DNA from: JOPF133 sp052144935
GTDB lineage: Bacteria; Acidobacteriota; Terriglobia; Bryobacterales; Bryobacteraceae
NCBI GenBank assembly: GCA_052144935.1
Contig: JBKQPR010000167.1
Coordinates: 1-33,091 of the forward strand
DNA length: 33,091 nt
Direction of reading: 5' to 3'
Shown piece by piece: positions 17,196 through 24,618 of the stretch. Numbering within the stretch: position 1 is the stretch's first letter; each line of letters starts with the position of its first letter. The position numbers and the translations under genes were made by a program. The notes beneath the pieces are model-generated. The model worked only from the letters and a program-made list of their open reading frames with translations, made no database searches and had not been told where the DNA came from.

Positions 17196-18761
17196 CTACT
17201 GCAAACTGAAATCGATGTCGATGGTGGTGAGCACCTCCACGGGCTCGCCGTTGAGCAGCGTCGGCTGGTAGACCCATTGGTTCACGGAGTCCAGCGCCAA
17301 CTGGGCCAGCCGCGAATCCACCGTGTTTATCACCTGCGCATGCAGCACCGTGCCTTCCTTCGAGATGATCGCGCGAATCCTCACCATGCCTTGCACACCG
17401 GCGGCCTGCAGGTCGGCGGGATACTCGGGACGGGGCTGCCGGGTCAGGCGCGCTGCCTGGACCATGCCGCCAACGCGGATCCGTTCCGGCGTACCCGCCA
17501 GCGCCGCCGCCGGCTGGGGGCCTGTGCCCTTCACCGTCACGGTCTCCGAGATCTGGCCGATCTCCAGGTGGGCATCCACCCGCGCGGGCGACCCGGTCAC
17601 CAGCACGGCCTGGGTTGTGAACCGCCGGAATCCCGAGGCGCTGAATTCCAAGGTGTAGGTTCCAGCCGGAATGGATTCGAATTGATACACGCCGGCGGCA
17701 TTCGCCGTGGCGCTCTCCTCGTTCGAGCCAGCCAGATTCCTGGCGGAGACATGGGCATTGGGAATGACCGCATCGCTGGGGTCTTTCACCGTGCCGCTGA
17801 GTACGGACATAGGCACTTGCGCCAGCGCCGTAATCGCGGCCAGGGGCAGAAACACTACAGCCATGGCTCCCACCGCGGCCAGAGCGGCGCTCCGGCTCAA
17901 CGGCCGCCGGTTGCGATGGCGGGCCAGCAGGTCGCGGACGCGCAATTCCAGTCCGGACGCTTCGGCCATGGCGGGCGCATCGGCCCAGCGGGCCCGGCGG
18001 GCGCCCCGCCGGGCGGCCATGCCGCGCACCAGGTCCACCAGGTGGCCTGCGTAATCGTGCGCCGCCACGCCGCTCCCGAGCACGGCGTCGTCGCAGGCCC
18101 GCTCGCGCTCCTGGCGCTGTTGCCGCAGGCCCAGCCACGCCAGCGGATGAAACCAGTACAGGCAGCAGGCCGCCTGCGCCAGGGCCTGCGCCAGCAGATC
18201 CCAGCGGCGGACGTGGATCAGCTCATGCAGCAGAACCGTGCGCAGGCGTCCTTCCGGCCACTGGGCGGCGTTCTCCGGCAGCAGAACCACCGGACGCAGG
18301 ATTCCCCAGGTGAGCGGCATGGGCGCCGCCGCGCTTTCCAGCACGCGGACCTTCCTGCCGATGCCCAACATGCGGCACAGATCCGCCGCCATCTCACCCG
18401 CCGATGGCTCCTCGGAGGCGTGGCGCACCATCCAGGAAGTCCGCGCCGCGCCCGCCAGGAACCGCGCGGTCGCCGCGGCGCAGCCGAGCGCCCACAGCCA
18501 CAGAAGCCAGTTGACGCGCTTGGGCGCCGGCGCGTCCCCATGGACGACCACGGACGTCGCCGATTCCACCCTGGCCGCCACCGCCACCGGCTGCGGCCTC
18601 CATTTGGGGATGGTCCGGAGCGCCACCGGCAGCAGCAGCAGGGCCACAAAGGCCCCCGTCCACAGGAAGTGGCGCAGCGCCGCCGAGGCGCGTCCCAATA
18701 CGGCATTGGCAACCCCCGCCGCCGCCAGAAGAATGGTTGCTTTCCAGATTAGTTCAGTCAC
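17196..18761 (-). CDS. BlaR1-like M56 peptidase with CarboxypepD_reg and TonB C-terminal domains
   Basis: Inner-membrane protein of 521 aa starting at GTG 18761. Helices near residues 5-20, 33-50 and 83-105 precede the M56 domain, with zinc motif HELIH (179-183) and a downstream ERERACDDAV (218-227) supplying the acidic ligand. A further helix (about 290-313) is followed by a carboxypeptidase-regulatory-like beta domain (about 318-405, GTVKDPSDAVIPNAHVSARN) and a TonB C-terminal domain (about 440-521, PRPEYPADLQAAGVQGMVRI, DSRLAQLALDSVNQWVYQP). In BlaR1/MecR1 systems a membrane M56 peptidase relays a signal that leads to loss of the BlaI repressor. Here the sensor penicillin-binding domain is replaced by TonB-like domains in the periplasm. 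The partner repressor is encoded one base upstream. The stimulus is unknown. Confidence 0.88.
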   Translation of the reverse strand: MTELIWKATILLAAAGVANAVLGRASAALRHFLWTGAFVALLLLPVALRTIPKWRPQPVAVAARVESATSVVVHGDAPAPKRVNWLLWLWALGCAAATARFLAGAARTSWMVRHASEEPSAGEMAADLCRMLGIGRKVRVLESAAAPMPLTWGILRPVVLLPENAAQWPEGRLRTVLLHELIHVRRWDLLAQALAQAACCLYWFHPLAWLGLRQQRQERERACDDAVLGSGVAAHDYAGHLVDLVRGMAARRGARRARWADAPAMAEASGLELRVRDLLARHRNRRPLSRSAALAAVGAMAVVFLPLAAITALAQVPMSVLSGTVKDPSDAVIPNAHVSARNLAGSNEESATANAAGVYQFESIPAGTYTLEFSASGFRRFTTQAVLVTGSPARVDAHLEIGQISETVTVKGTGPQPAAALAGTPERIRVGGMVQAARLTRQPRPEYPADLQAAGVQGMVRIRAIISKEGTVLHAQVINTVDSRLAQLALDSVNQWVYQPTLLNGEPVEVLTTIDIDFSLQ

Positions 18762-18762
18762 G

Positions 18763-19164
18763 TCAGTCCCCTTTCTCTTGAATTTCCCGCTGGGCCTCTT
18801 CGATCAGCCGTCCGATGCGGTCCAAATCCTGTTTCGACAAATCGGCCGCCGAGAGATCCAGCAGCGCGGCCACCGTCTGCTCCACCGATCCATCGAAGAA
18901 GGTGGCCAACATATGGCGCAACGCCGAGCGGCGCGCGGTGTCGCGGGCCGTGGTGGGCAGATACACGTAGTGCAGCTCTTCCGCCTCGTGCCGCACGTGG
19001 CCCTTCTCCTCCAGCACGCGCAGCTTGGCGCGCACCGCCGAATAGCTGGGCGGATCCGGCAGCGCCGCGAGGATTTCCGAAGCGCTGGCGCGTCCGCGCT
19101 GGTACAGGATGTCCATGATCTGCCGCTCGCGGCGGCTCAAATTGCGATGGGTATCTTTGCGCAT
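18763..19164 (-). CDS. BlaI/MecI/CopY-family transcriptional repressor
   Basis: Winged-helix repressor of 133 aa. The N-terminal DNA-binding domain reads LSRRERQIMDILYQRGRASASEILAALPDPPSYSAVRAKLRVLEEKGHVRHE, with the LPDPPSYSAVRAKL recognition helix characteristic of this family in Acidobacteriota. The C-terminal dimer domain (FFDGSVEQTVAALLD, LDRIGRLIEEAQREI) is normal. It is followed after one base by the BlaR1-like gene, so the two form a BlaI-BlaR1 operon. ATG 19164 is preferred; GTG 19173 is in frame three codons earlier. The perfect palindrome CCATTGCAATGG lies at 19175-19186 just before the start, where an autoregulatory operator would be expected. Confidence 0.9.
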   Translation of the reverse strand: MRKDTHRNLSRRERQIMDILYQRGRASASEILAALPDPPSYSAVRAKLRVLEEKGHVRHEAEELHYVYLPTTARDTARRSALRHMLATFFDGSVEQTVAALLDLSAADLSKQDLDRIGRLIEEAQREIQEKGD

Positions 19165-19174
19165 TGGGTTCACG

Positions 19175-19186
19175 CCATTGCAATGG
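19175..19186. promoter_or_regulatory. palindrome CCATTGCAATGG, possible BlaI-type operator
   Basis: Perfect 12-base palindrome ten bases upstream of the repressor ATG. It does not match the classic TACA-n-TGTA box, so assignment to this repressor rests only on position. Confidence 0.35.
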
Positions 19187-19192
19187 TCGGCA

Positions 19193-19251
19193 ACCGCTCC
19201 TTCCGGTCGCGGCTCTGAAGGCGTATCGGAGCCGCGACCGCAGGGAGCGGT
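19193..19251. repeat. REP-like palindrome
   Basis: Two 23-base arms (19193-19215 and 19229-19251) built around GGTCGCGGCTC / GAGCCGCGACC, with two mismatches and a 13-base loop. It lies between a TIGR03435 gene end (19273) and the BlaI start. On the minus strand it may uncouple the two genes as a terminator or processing hairpin. Confidence 0.75.
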
Positions 19252-19272
19252 CGGTCCCGTCGGGACAGGCGA

Positions 19273-20280
19273 TCAGTTCTCAGTGGGAATCTTCTCGGCA
19301 TGATCGATCACCAGCACTTCCACCGGCCCTTTGCGCAGCTCCAGCCGGAGCCCGAGCTGCCCTTGCAGAGCCGCGAAAATAGTGGGCGGATTCTCGACCT
19401 CGGCCGGATTTACCGGCATGCGGCCTCGGCCCATGTTCAATCCCTCGGTCGCGAACGTCAAGGTGAAATCGTATTTGCCCGCCAGGCCCGTCGCGTCAGT
19501 CACCGGACGGCTGAGTTGGCCCTGCAAAGAATTCGCCAGCTCCTGAATGGTGGACTGCCGGAAGGTCTCGCGGGCGCCTGCGAGGCCGATCAATTGGAGG
19601 AACAGACCCGGCCGCCGCGGCGGCACAAAAAAGCCATCCTTGCCAAGCTGCAGGGGAGGCGGCCCCTGGGACGCGTCCTGCGCACCAAGGTCCTCCGTGG
19701 ACTCCTTGAACTTGGGGCCATTCCGTGCCGTGATGAGGGCGTAACTGGAAACTTCCCTGGTCTCGCGATGCATCTTGATTTGGAAGCGGGCCGCCAGCAG
19801 ATTCCGCAGCATCGTGCGGAATTGCTCCCTGGTGGTGTCCGGCGGCATGACCGCGTCGATGTCGAACCTCTCCATATCCAGCCAACCGGGCCCCACGATC
19901 TGAAAATCCTGCACGCCGTAGGCTCTCATCAGGAGATCCTTCAGGGTCGTGGAGGGGTAGCGGATCCGGCCGGGTTCCTGAGTGCCGGGGCCTCCGGTAG
20001 GCGCCACGAATCTCCCGCCGCCAGGCGCCAGCGGCGCTGCCGGCTTCACCGAGGCTGCGTCGAAAGTCTGCCCCTGAGCCAGACAGGAGGCGATGAAGGC
20101 CGCCGCGAAGCACCCAGTTCTCCGACCGCGTGATGCCGTACTTTTGCCGCGGACCGCTCCCTCACGGGGTGCCCACTGGGCCCGGCTCGGAACGGAGCCG
20201 CGAACGTCAGAGAGCGGTTTCGGAATCGCACCGAACCAGAGGGTCGAAGACCTAGTTCTCAGTAGGGATCTTCTCAGCAT
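19273..20280 (-). CDS. TIGR03435 family protein, copy 1 (start uncertain)
   Basis: Soil-associated TIGR03435 family, function unknown. Family landmarks are present: FDAASVKPAAP, GGPGTQEPGRIRYPSTTLKDLLMRAY, RFDIDAVMPPDTTREQFRTMLRNLLAARFQIKMHRETREV (read in separate segments), DATGLAGKYDFTLTF and the C-terminal ALQGQLGLRLELRKGPVEVL ending DHAEKIPTEN. The hydrophobic signal-like segment is GCFAAAFIASCLAQG (about residues 56-70). The only in-frame ATG (20280) lies far upstream, and the extension it adds is translated palindromic repeat (20153-20218) plus the end of the next gene. No ATG, GTG or TTG lies near the expected start at about 20100-20135. The real start may be a rare codon, or it may have been lost. 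It is 29 bases overlapping with copy 2 if ATG 20280 is used. Confidence 0.78.
   Translation of the reverse strand: MLRRSLLRTRSSTLWFGAIPKPLSDVRGSVPSRAQWAPREGAVRGKSTASRGRRTGCFAAAFIASCLAQGQTFDAASVKPAAPLAPGGGRFVAPTGGPGTQEPGRIRYPSTTLKDLLMRAYGVQDFQIVGPGWLDMERFDIDAVMPPDTTREQFRTMLRNLLAARFQIKMHRETREVSSYALITARNGPKFKESTEDLGAQDASQGPPPLQLGKDGFFVPPRRPGLFLQLIGLAGARETFRQSTIQELANSLQGQLSRPVTDATGLAGKYDFTLTFATEGLNMGRGRMPVNPAEVENPPTIFAALQGQLGLRLELRKGPVEVLVIDHAEKIPTEN
20153..20218. repeat. REP-like palindrome at the 5' end of TIGR03435 copy 1
   Basis: Left block ACCGCTCCCTCACG followed by GGGCCCGGCTC pairs with GAGCCGCGAACGTCAGAGAG on the right. It is the same family as 19193-19251, with an extra GGGTGCCCACTGGGC insert in the left arm that is shared with 3130-3172. 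Confidence 0.65.
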
Positions 20281-21070
20281 GATCGATCACCAGCAGTTCC
20301 ACAGGTCCCTTGCCAGGTTCGAGCCGGAGCCCAAGCTGCTCCTGCAGCGCCGCGAAGAGGTCCGGTTCCGAGCTATCGCTCGCGTTGGCGACTTCCGGCG
20401 TAAAGTAGACTACGAAGCTGTAAGTGCCCGCGAGACCAGTCCGGTCGATCACCGGCCGGCCCGCCCTCCCAGTGAGCGACTCGGCGAATTTCGCCAGGGT
20501 GACTTCATTGGCGGTGATGCGTGCCGCTCCGTTTTTCGTCTCGATGATGACGCCGGACGACGGCATCGACAGCTTGGGAAATCCGTCCGGACCCTCCCCC
20601 GGCAATGCCGTGGCGAGTTGTTCGTCGGTGGACTGGGCCGTAACCGCCTTGATCCGGGGTCCCTTTTTCGCCACCAGAAGTTCATAGATCGGCAGTTCCT
20701 TCGATTCGCGATGCAGGGTCATCCGAAAGCGCGTTTCCAGCAGGCTCCGTAACATCGATTGAAATTGCTCTTTGGTAGTGCCCTCAGGAATCTTGGCGGT
20801 GATGTCGAAGCAAAGGGTATTCAGCCAGTCCGGACTCAGGAGCTGATAGTTTTTGACGTCGTACGCTCTCAGCAGGACGATCCGGAGCGGAACGTTGGTA
20901 TATCTGATGCGGCCCGGATCGTTGGTCCCGGGGCCGCCACTCATGCTGAATCGCCCGCCCGCCGGCGGGACCGGCTTCACGGATGCGGCCTCGAACGTCT
21001 GGCCGAGGGCCAGGCGGCCGAGGAGGGCCCCCACCGCGGCTCCCGCCCACACATGCTCCAAAAGCAGCAT
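20252..21070 (-). CDS. TIGR03435 family protein, copy 2
   Basis: TIGR03435 family protein of 272 aa, probably exported. From ATG 21070 a hydrophobic N-terminus (LEHVWAGAAVGALLGRLALG) leads to QTFEAASVKPVPP, then GGPGTNDPGRIRYTNVPLRIVLLRAY, FDITAKIPEGTTKEQFQSML, RFRMTLHRESKELPIYELL and DRTGLAGTYSFVVYF, ending ALQEQLGLRLEPGKGPVELL and DHAEKIPTEN. The frame continues upstream to 21343, but that part is translated tandem repeat, so I start at 21070. There is no convincing Shine-Dalgarno. It resembles copy 1 closely and probably arose with it by duplication. The order on the minus strand is copy 2, copy 1, BlaI, BlaR1, which may be one transcription group. The role of the family is unknown. Confidence 0.85.
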   Translation of the reverse strand: MLLLEHVWAGAAVGALLGRLALGQTFEAASVKPVPPAGGRFSMSGGPGTNDPGRIRYTNVPLRIVLLRAYDVKNYQLLSPDWLNTLCFDITAKIPEGTTKEQFQSMLRSLLETRFRMTLHRESKELPIYELLVAKKGPRIKAVTAQSTDEQLATALPGEGPDGFPKLSMPSSGVIIETKNGAARITANEVTLAKFAESLTGRAGRPVIDRTGLAGTYSFVVYFTPEVANASDSSEPDLFAALQEQLGLRLEPGKGPVELLVIDHAEKIPTEN

Positions 21071-21141
21071 CGTGCTACAAAAATAGCGCTGATGGCGGCG
21101 CCTGTCAAGGGAAAAATCTCCGTCTTCATCCGGTTCGGTCC

Positions 21142-21266
21142 CGGCTCCGACGCACTTTCCGAGCCGCGGCTCCGATGCACTTTGCGCGCCGCGGCTCCGA
21201 GGCACTTTGCGCGCCACGGCTCCGAGGCACTTTGCGCGCCGCGGCTCCGACGCACCCTCCGAGCCG
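21142..21266. repeat. five tandem copies of a 25-base repeat
   Basis: Five head-to-tail units of exactly 25 bases (21142, 21167, 21192, 21217 and 21242) with the pattern CGGCTCCGANGCACYYTNCG followed by NGCCN. Units differ at a few positions. There are no spacers, so this is not a CRISPR array. It lies upstream of TIGR03435 copy 2. Confidence 0.9.
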
Positions 21267-21415
21267 CGACAGTGATGGAGCGGTTGGTTCGCTACGCACC
21301 CTCCGAGCCGCGACAGTGATGGAGCGGTTGGTTCGCTACGCACCCTCCGAGCCGCGACAGTGATGGAGCGGTTGGTTCGCTACGCACCCTCCGAGCCGCG
21401 ACAGTGATGGAGCGG
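21267..21415. repeat. three perfect 44-base tandem repeats plus a partial fourth
   Basis: Identical 44-base units at 21267-21310, 21311-21354 and 21355-21398, followed by a 17-base partial copy to 21415. Each unit begins CGACAGTGATGGAGCGG and ends CTCCGAGCCG, i.e. it is built from the same GAGCCGCGAC / GGAGCGG parts as the REP-like palindromes. It abuts the 25-base array and the stop of the oxidoreductase gene (21418). Confidence 0.95.
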
Positions 21416-21417
21416 CC

Positions 21418-22611
21418 CTACCCTTCCACGCGGTTGGCCGAAGCGTTCCACCGCAGCCGCCGCCCCTGTTTCAGCGACATATTAGCCATCTGCACCACCA
21501 GCGCGGCTTGAAACGCCACTCTCATCGGCGCCGTGGGAGTCTGGCGCGTCCGAATGCACTCCAGGAAGTTCTGCACGTGCAGATCGGTGGCCCAGCCGAA
21601 TCCCTTGGGCGATTTTTTGTAAACCGCCGGCTGTTCCTCCTCCGCGCCCTTCAAAAAAACCTTCAGCTCCTCGCGTCCGATGTCCATGCGAGCCGCGTCG
21701 CCATCCAACTGGTTCAACTGATCGTTGCGGCTCTTGTACTGCATGGCGGCGTAATTGATCGAGAAGACGCCCAGGAAATCTTCCGCGTACTCCGCGATGG
21801 CCACCGCCGATTCCGGCTGATTGACGCCGGCCTTGTGGACCTTCCCCGCCGAGCAGTTCACCGCCAACGGATAACCGGCCGACATCAACAGGTGGATGCC
21901 GTCGAAGACATGCGCGCCCTGGTCGGCCAGAATGCCGCCCCCATACTCGGAGTAATAGCGCCACTGGCGAAACCGGTTGGGGTCGAACGGCCGCCGCTCG
22001 GCGGGACCCTGCCATTGCTCCCAATCCAGCGGGCCCTCCAGCTTGGTGGCCACGCTGCCGCCCAGGTAGTTGTTCAGCCACCAGGAGCGGACCATGCGTA
22101 CGTTGCCCAGCTTGCCGGCTTTCACCAGGTCGCGGCCGTCCAGGTACAGGTCGTAGCTGCGGCGCTGCATCCCCACCTGGACGATGTTTTTGGACTTCCT
22201 CTCCGCCTCCACCAACTGGACGCCCTCCTCGGGAGTCTGGCAAAGCGGTTTCTCCACGTAGACGTCCTTGCCCGCCGCCAGCGCGTCGAGCACCATCTGG
22301 GCGTGCCAGTGTTCGGGAGTGGCGATCAGGACCGCTTGGATGCTCTTGTCGGCCAGCAGCTCTTTGTAGTTGCGGTAGATCCTGGGATGCGTGTCCGGCG
22401 CTTTCGACGCCGTGGCCACGGCTTTTTCCAGGTTAGGCTCGTACACGTCGCAGATGGCGCCGACCCGCACCGTGGCGTCCTTCTGGAAGACCGTCATGAC
22501 GAAGGTTCCGCGGCTGCCGCTGCCGATTACGCCCACCACAATCTGGTCGCTGGGGGCTGCCTGCGCGGCCAGCATACCGCTCCCGGCCATGATAAAGATG
22601 CGTCGATTCAT
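21418..22611 (-). CDS. Gfo/Idh/MocA family oxidoreductase, exported
   Basis: NAD(P)-dependent oxidoreductase of 397 aa. ATG 22611 is preceded by GGAG ten bases away; TTG 22620 is an alternative. The N-terminus NRRIFIMAGSGMLAAQ has a twin-arginine pair and hydrophobic core, suggesting Tat export, as in many Gfo/Idh/MocA members that carry a preloaded cofactor. The Rossmann motif VVGVIGSGSRG follows, then ATPEHWHAQMVLDALAAGKD and the conserved YVEKPLC with catalytic-site Lys. The C-terminal alpha/beta domain includes GGGILADQGAHVFDGIHLLM with the usual Asp/His pair. Members oxidise, reduce or isomerise sugars and sugar derivatives. The substrate is unknown, and no carbohydrate gene cluster surrounds it. 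Confidence 0.9.
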   Translation of the reverse strand: MNRRIFIMAGSGMLAAQAAPSDQIVVGVIGSGSRGTFVMTVFQKDATVRVGAICDVYEPNLEKAVATASKAPDTHPRIYRNYKELLADKSIQAVLIATPEHWHAQMVLDALAAGKDVYVEKPLCQTPEEGVQLVEAERKSKNIVQVGMQRRSYDLYLDGRDLVKAGKLGNVRMVRSWWLNNYLGGSVATKLEGPLDWEQWQGPAERRPFDPNRFRQWRYYSEYGGGILADQGAHVFDGIHLLMSAGYPLAVNCSAGKVHKAGVNQPESAVAIAEYAEDFLGVFSINYAAMQYKSRNDQLNQLDGDAARMDIGREELKVFLKGAEEEQPAVYKKSPKGFGWATDLHVQNFLECIRTRQTPTAPMRVAFQAALVVQMANMSLKQGRRLRWNASANRVEG

Positions 22612-22704
22612 CCGACTCAATCTCCGGATTTCAGCTTACAACAAAGATGACGTCGCGAGCGGGCCCGCGAACCGCGGAGCCTGGAACGCAGTCGGGAAGA
22701 GGGC

Positions 22705-22860
22705 CTGGGCCGCGGGCAGGCGGGGAGGCGCGGAGAGACTGTTCATAGGCGTTAAAACGGCGAGCCGCATCGCTCTGGAGGGATCAGAGGGCATTCCTCA
22801 CAGCCGAACTGGCGGTTCCGGCCACCGGCACTTCTCAGGTAGCCGACATCTCGTCCACAT
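22705..22860. repeat. dispersed repeat S, copy 1
   Basis: Matches 24310-24470 in the same orientation. Shared blocks include GGGGAGGCGCGGAGA, GTTCATAGGCGTT, GGGATC, AGGGCAT and CCTCACAGC, with several indels. Translations of both strands diverge between the copies. Confidence 0.65.
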
Positions 22861-22927
22861 GGCGTGGAAACCTTAAGGCAATTGCCTCGATGCACGTAAG
22901 GTTCACTTGGCCGTCTGACGCTCAAAT

Positions 22928-23100
22928 CGTTGGACTGCCAACACCCTCCGGTCATGCAGGGATCGGGAACACAAACACGCTGGCTCCGCCGGGCCGGCGT
23001 CGGGGACAACCCCCAGATGCGACGATTCGGACCAAGTCCTCCAAAACCCGTCCGGCAGCGACGTCTCGGCAATCCCCGCGGCGCCCGGGAAATCGACGGG
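22928..23100. repeat. dispersed repeat R, copy 1
   Basis: Aligns with 24077-24270 and 25291-25528. Shared blocks: CGTTG-ACTG, GGATCGGG, CACAAAC, AGATGCGACGAT, ACCAAG and CCCGGGAAATCG. It lacks the last ~65 bases that copies 2 and 3 have in common. Confidence 0.65.
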
Positions 23101-23165
23101 CTGCCGCTTAAGCGGGATCCAGCCAGTGAAGCGGGACAACAGACGGCGTTGCGCGCATGCGTCGC

Positions 23166-23975
23166 TCAGTTCTCCGAGGGATGCTCGACGTGGTCGATGA
23201 CCAGCGTCTCAACCGGTCCCCTGGTCGCTTCCAATCTCAGGCCGAGCTGCTGAGAAATCGCGGCATACAGGCCGGGCTTGGCGGAATCGTCGGGACCCTT
23301 TCCCAACACCCCGCCGAATACGGTATCGTCCGGCGTGAACTCCAGATCGAAATCATACCTCGCGGAAAGCCCGGTCTTGTCCAGGACCGGGTAGTCGAGC
23401 ACGGCCCGCTGCATTACCGAGGCCAGCTCGGCCATGGTCGCATTGCGGCCCGGCAACCGCACGAGTTGAGGCGAAACCACAGAAATAAGCGGTGGCGGCC
23501 CTTCCGGCGAGGCATCCGCAGAGACCGTGCTTTCTCTCAGCTTCGGCCCACCCTTTGCGATCGTCAGCGCGTAGACCCGTAATTCTTTCTGTTCGCGATG
23601 GAAGGTGAGCTGGAACCGGTCGGCCAGAAGCTTCCGCAACATCGACATCTGCTCATCCAGGTTGGGCCGGACCTCGTTGGGCGCCTTCGCGACGATATCG
23701 TAGCGGTCGGAATCGACCCATGCGGGGCCGCCTGAGATCGCCGTGGGATTCAGATTGTAAGCTGCCGCTATGAGAGTCTTGAGCGTGTGATTCTTCGCGG
23801 CGAACTCATGCGTGCTCTGCATCCGGATCCACCTGCCCGCTGCGCCAGGAGCGGTTGGCTTGATGGACGCGACTTCAAATTCGGCGAAGCTCGGTCGAGT
23901 CGCCATGGACTGAGCGAACATGCCACCGGCCACAACCACAAAAGCCGCGACCGCAGACCTCAAGCTGTCGGACAT
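23166..23975 (-). CDS. TIGR03435 family protein, copy 3
   Basis: TIGR03435 family protein of 269 aa. ATG 23975 follows GGAGGG seven bases upstream. A signal peptide (SAVAAFVVVAGGMFAQ) leads to the family landmarks FEVASIKPTAPG, KNHTLKTLIAAAYNLNPTAISGGPAWV, RYDIVAKAPNE, LRKLLADRFQLTFHREQKEL, VYALTIAKGGPKLRES, LDKTGLSARYDFDLEF and the end LYAAISQQLGLRLEATRGP followed by DHVEHPSEN. It is more divergent from copies 1 and 2 than they are from each other. It stands alone between two copies of dispersed repeat R in the same orientation. Exported, function unknown. Confidence 0.88.
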   Translation of the reverse strand: MSDSLRSAVAAFVVVAGGMFAQSMATRPSFAEFEVASIKPTAPGAAGRWIRMQSTHEFAAKNHTLKTLIAAAYNLNPTAISGGPAWVDSDRYDIVAKAPNEVRPNLDEQMSMLRKLLADRFQLTFHREQKELRVYALTIAKGGPKLRESTVSADASPEGPPPLISVVSPQLVRLPGRNATMAELASVMQRAVLDYPVLDKTGLSARYDFDLEFTPDDTVFGGVLGKGPDDSAKPGLYAAISQQLGLRLEATRGPVETLVIDHVEHPSEN

Positions 23976-24076
23976 GCTTCCCTCCGCAGCTATATCTTAA
24001 GCCTTTAAACGCGCCAATTCGCTTCTGCCGGCTTTGCCCGCGCGGGCGAATGGTCCCAAGCTATCACGCACAAAAC

Positions 24077-24270
24077 CGTTGAACTGCCGGCGCCATCTGG
24101 TCAGGAGCGGATCGGGGACCACAAACACATGGCTCCGCCGGCTCGGCATCGGAACCAAAGCACGTCTGGCCGCCAGATCTTGATCCCCGTAGGGCCCCGG
24201 AGAATGGGTTTCGCCGGCAAGCACCGCGGACGCCGCCGATCGGCCCGCGCCGGCCAAAGTCCCACTCCGG
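24077..24270. repeat. dispersed repeat R, copy 2
   Basis: Its last 64 bases (24207-24270, beginning GGTTTCGCCGGCAAGCACCG) match 25464-25528 with a single one-base indel. The middle is more diverged from copies 1 and 3. Confidence 0.75.
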
Positions 24271-24309
24271 TCCCGCTCTCGGAAAACCGGTCACACCAGC
24301 GAGCTGACG

Positions 24310-24470
24310 GGCAGCGGGGAGCAGCCGGGGAGGCGCGGAGAAAGACAGTTCATAGGCGTTTAAAATAGCGCGCCGCATTGCCCTGGCGGGATCGAAGGGC
24401 ATCCCTCACAGCGGAGCCGGCGTTCCGGGCCGCCGGCACTCCTCCAGGTAGGCGACAACCCGTCAACTTG
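24310..24470. repeat. dispersed repeat S, copy 2
   Basis: Partner of 22705-22860, in the same orientation. It contains GTTCATAGGCGTTTAAAATAG, whose AT-rich core stands out in this GC-rich DNA. Confidence 0.65.
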
Positions 24471-24578
24471 AATCGTCAACACTACGGCGTCAGGGAGGGT
24501 CTGCCGGTTCACGATCCCCTGATCGAAGCTTAGCGCCCCGCCTGCCCCGCCTGCCCCGCCTGCCCGCCTGACTCTTGC

Positions 24579-24608
24579 TTGACAGGCCCCGCTCCATGGG
24601 AATAACAT
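24579..24608 (+). promoter_or_regulatory. sigma70-type promoter of the MazEF-like operon
   Basis: TTGACA (24579-24584), an 18-base spacer and TAACAT (24603-24608) form a near-consensus promoter. Transcription would start only three to five bases before the ATG at 24619, with no room for a Shine-Dalgarno. Confidence 0.7.
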
Positions 24609-24614
24609 TGTTAT
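24602..24614. promoter_or_regulatory. palindrome ATAACATTGTTAT over the -10 box, likely operator
   Basis: Perfect 6+1+6 inverted repeat covering the -10 hexamer and likely start site. Binding by the AbrB/MazE-type antitoxin here would block transcription, the usual autoregulation of such modules. Confidence 0.55.
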
Positions 24615-24618
24615 CACG

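Larger units (their letters stand above)
22612..23165. other. 554-base intergenic region carrying two dispersed repeats
   Basis: No convincing gene on either strand. It contains repeat S copy 1 (about 22705-22860) and repeat R copy 1 (about 22928-23100). The promoter of the oxidoreductase should lie at its left end, but I see no clear hexamers. Confidence 0.6.
23976..24578. other. intergenic region with repeats R2, S2 and a 9-base tandem repeat
   Basis: About 600 bases without a supportable gene. It holds repeat R copy 2 (24077-24270), repeat S copy 2 (24310-24470) and, at about 24541-24567, three tandem CCTGCCCCG units. The mazEF-type promoter follows at 24579. Confidence 0.6.

Noticed and set aside
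16974..18752. Open frame of about 590 codons antisense to the BlaR1-like gene
   Set aside because: The minus-strand gene has clear M56 and TonB motifs; the plus-strand product has no recognisable feature and starts in an IS-flanking repeat.
21142..21415. CRISPR array
   Set aside because: The units are directly adjacent with no unique spacers, and no cas genes are present.
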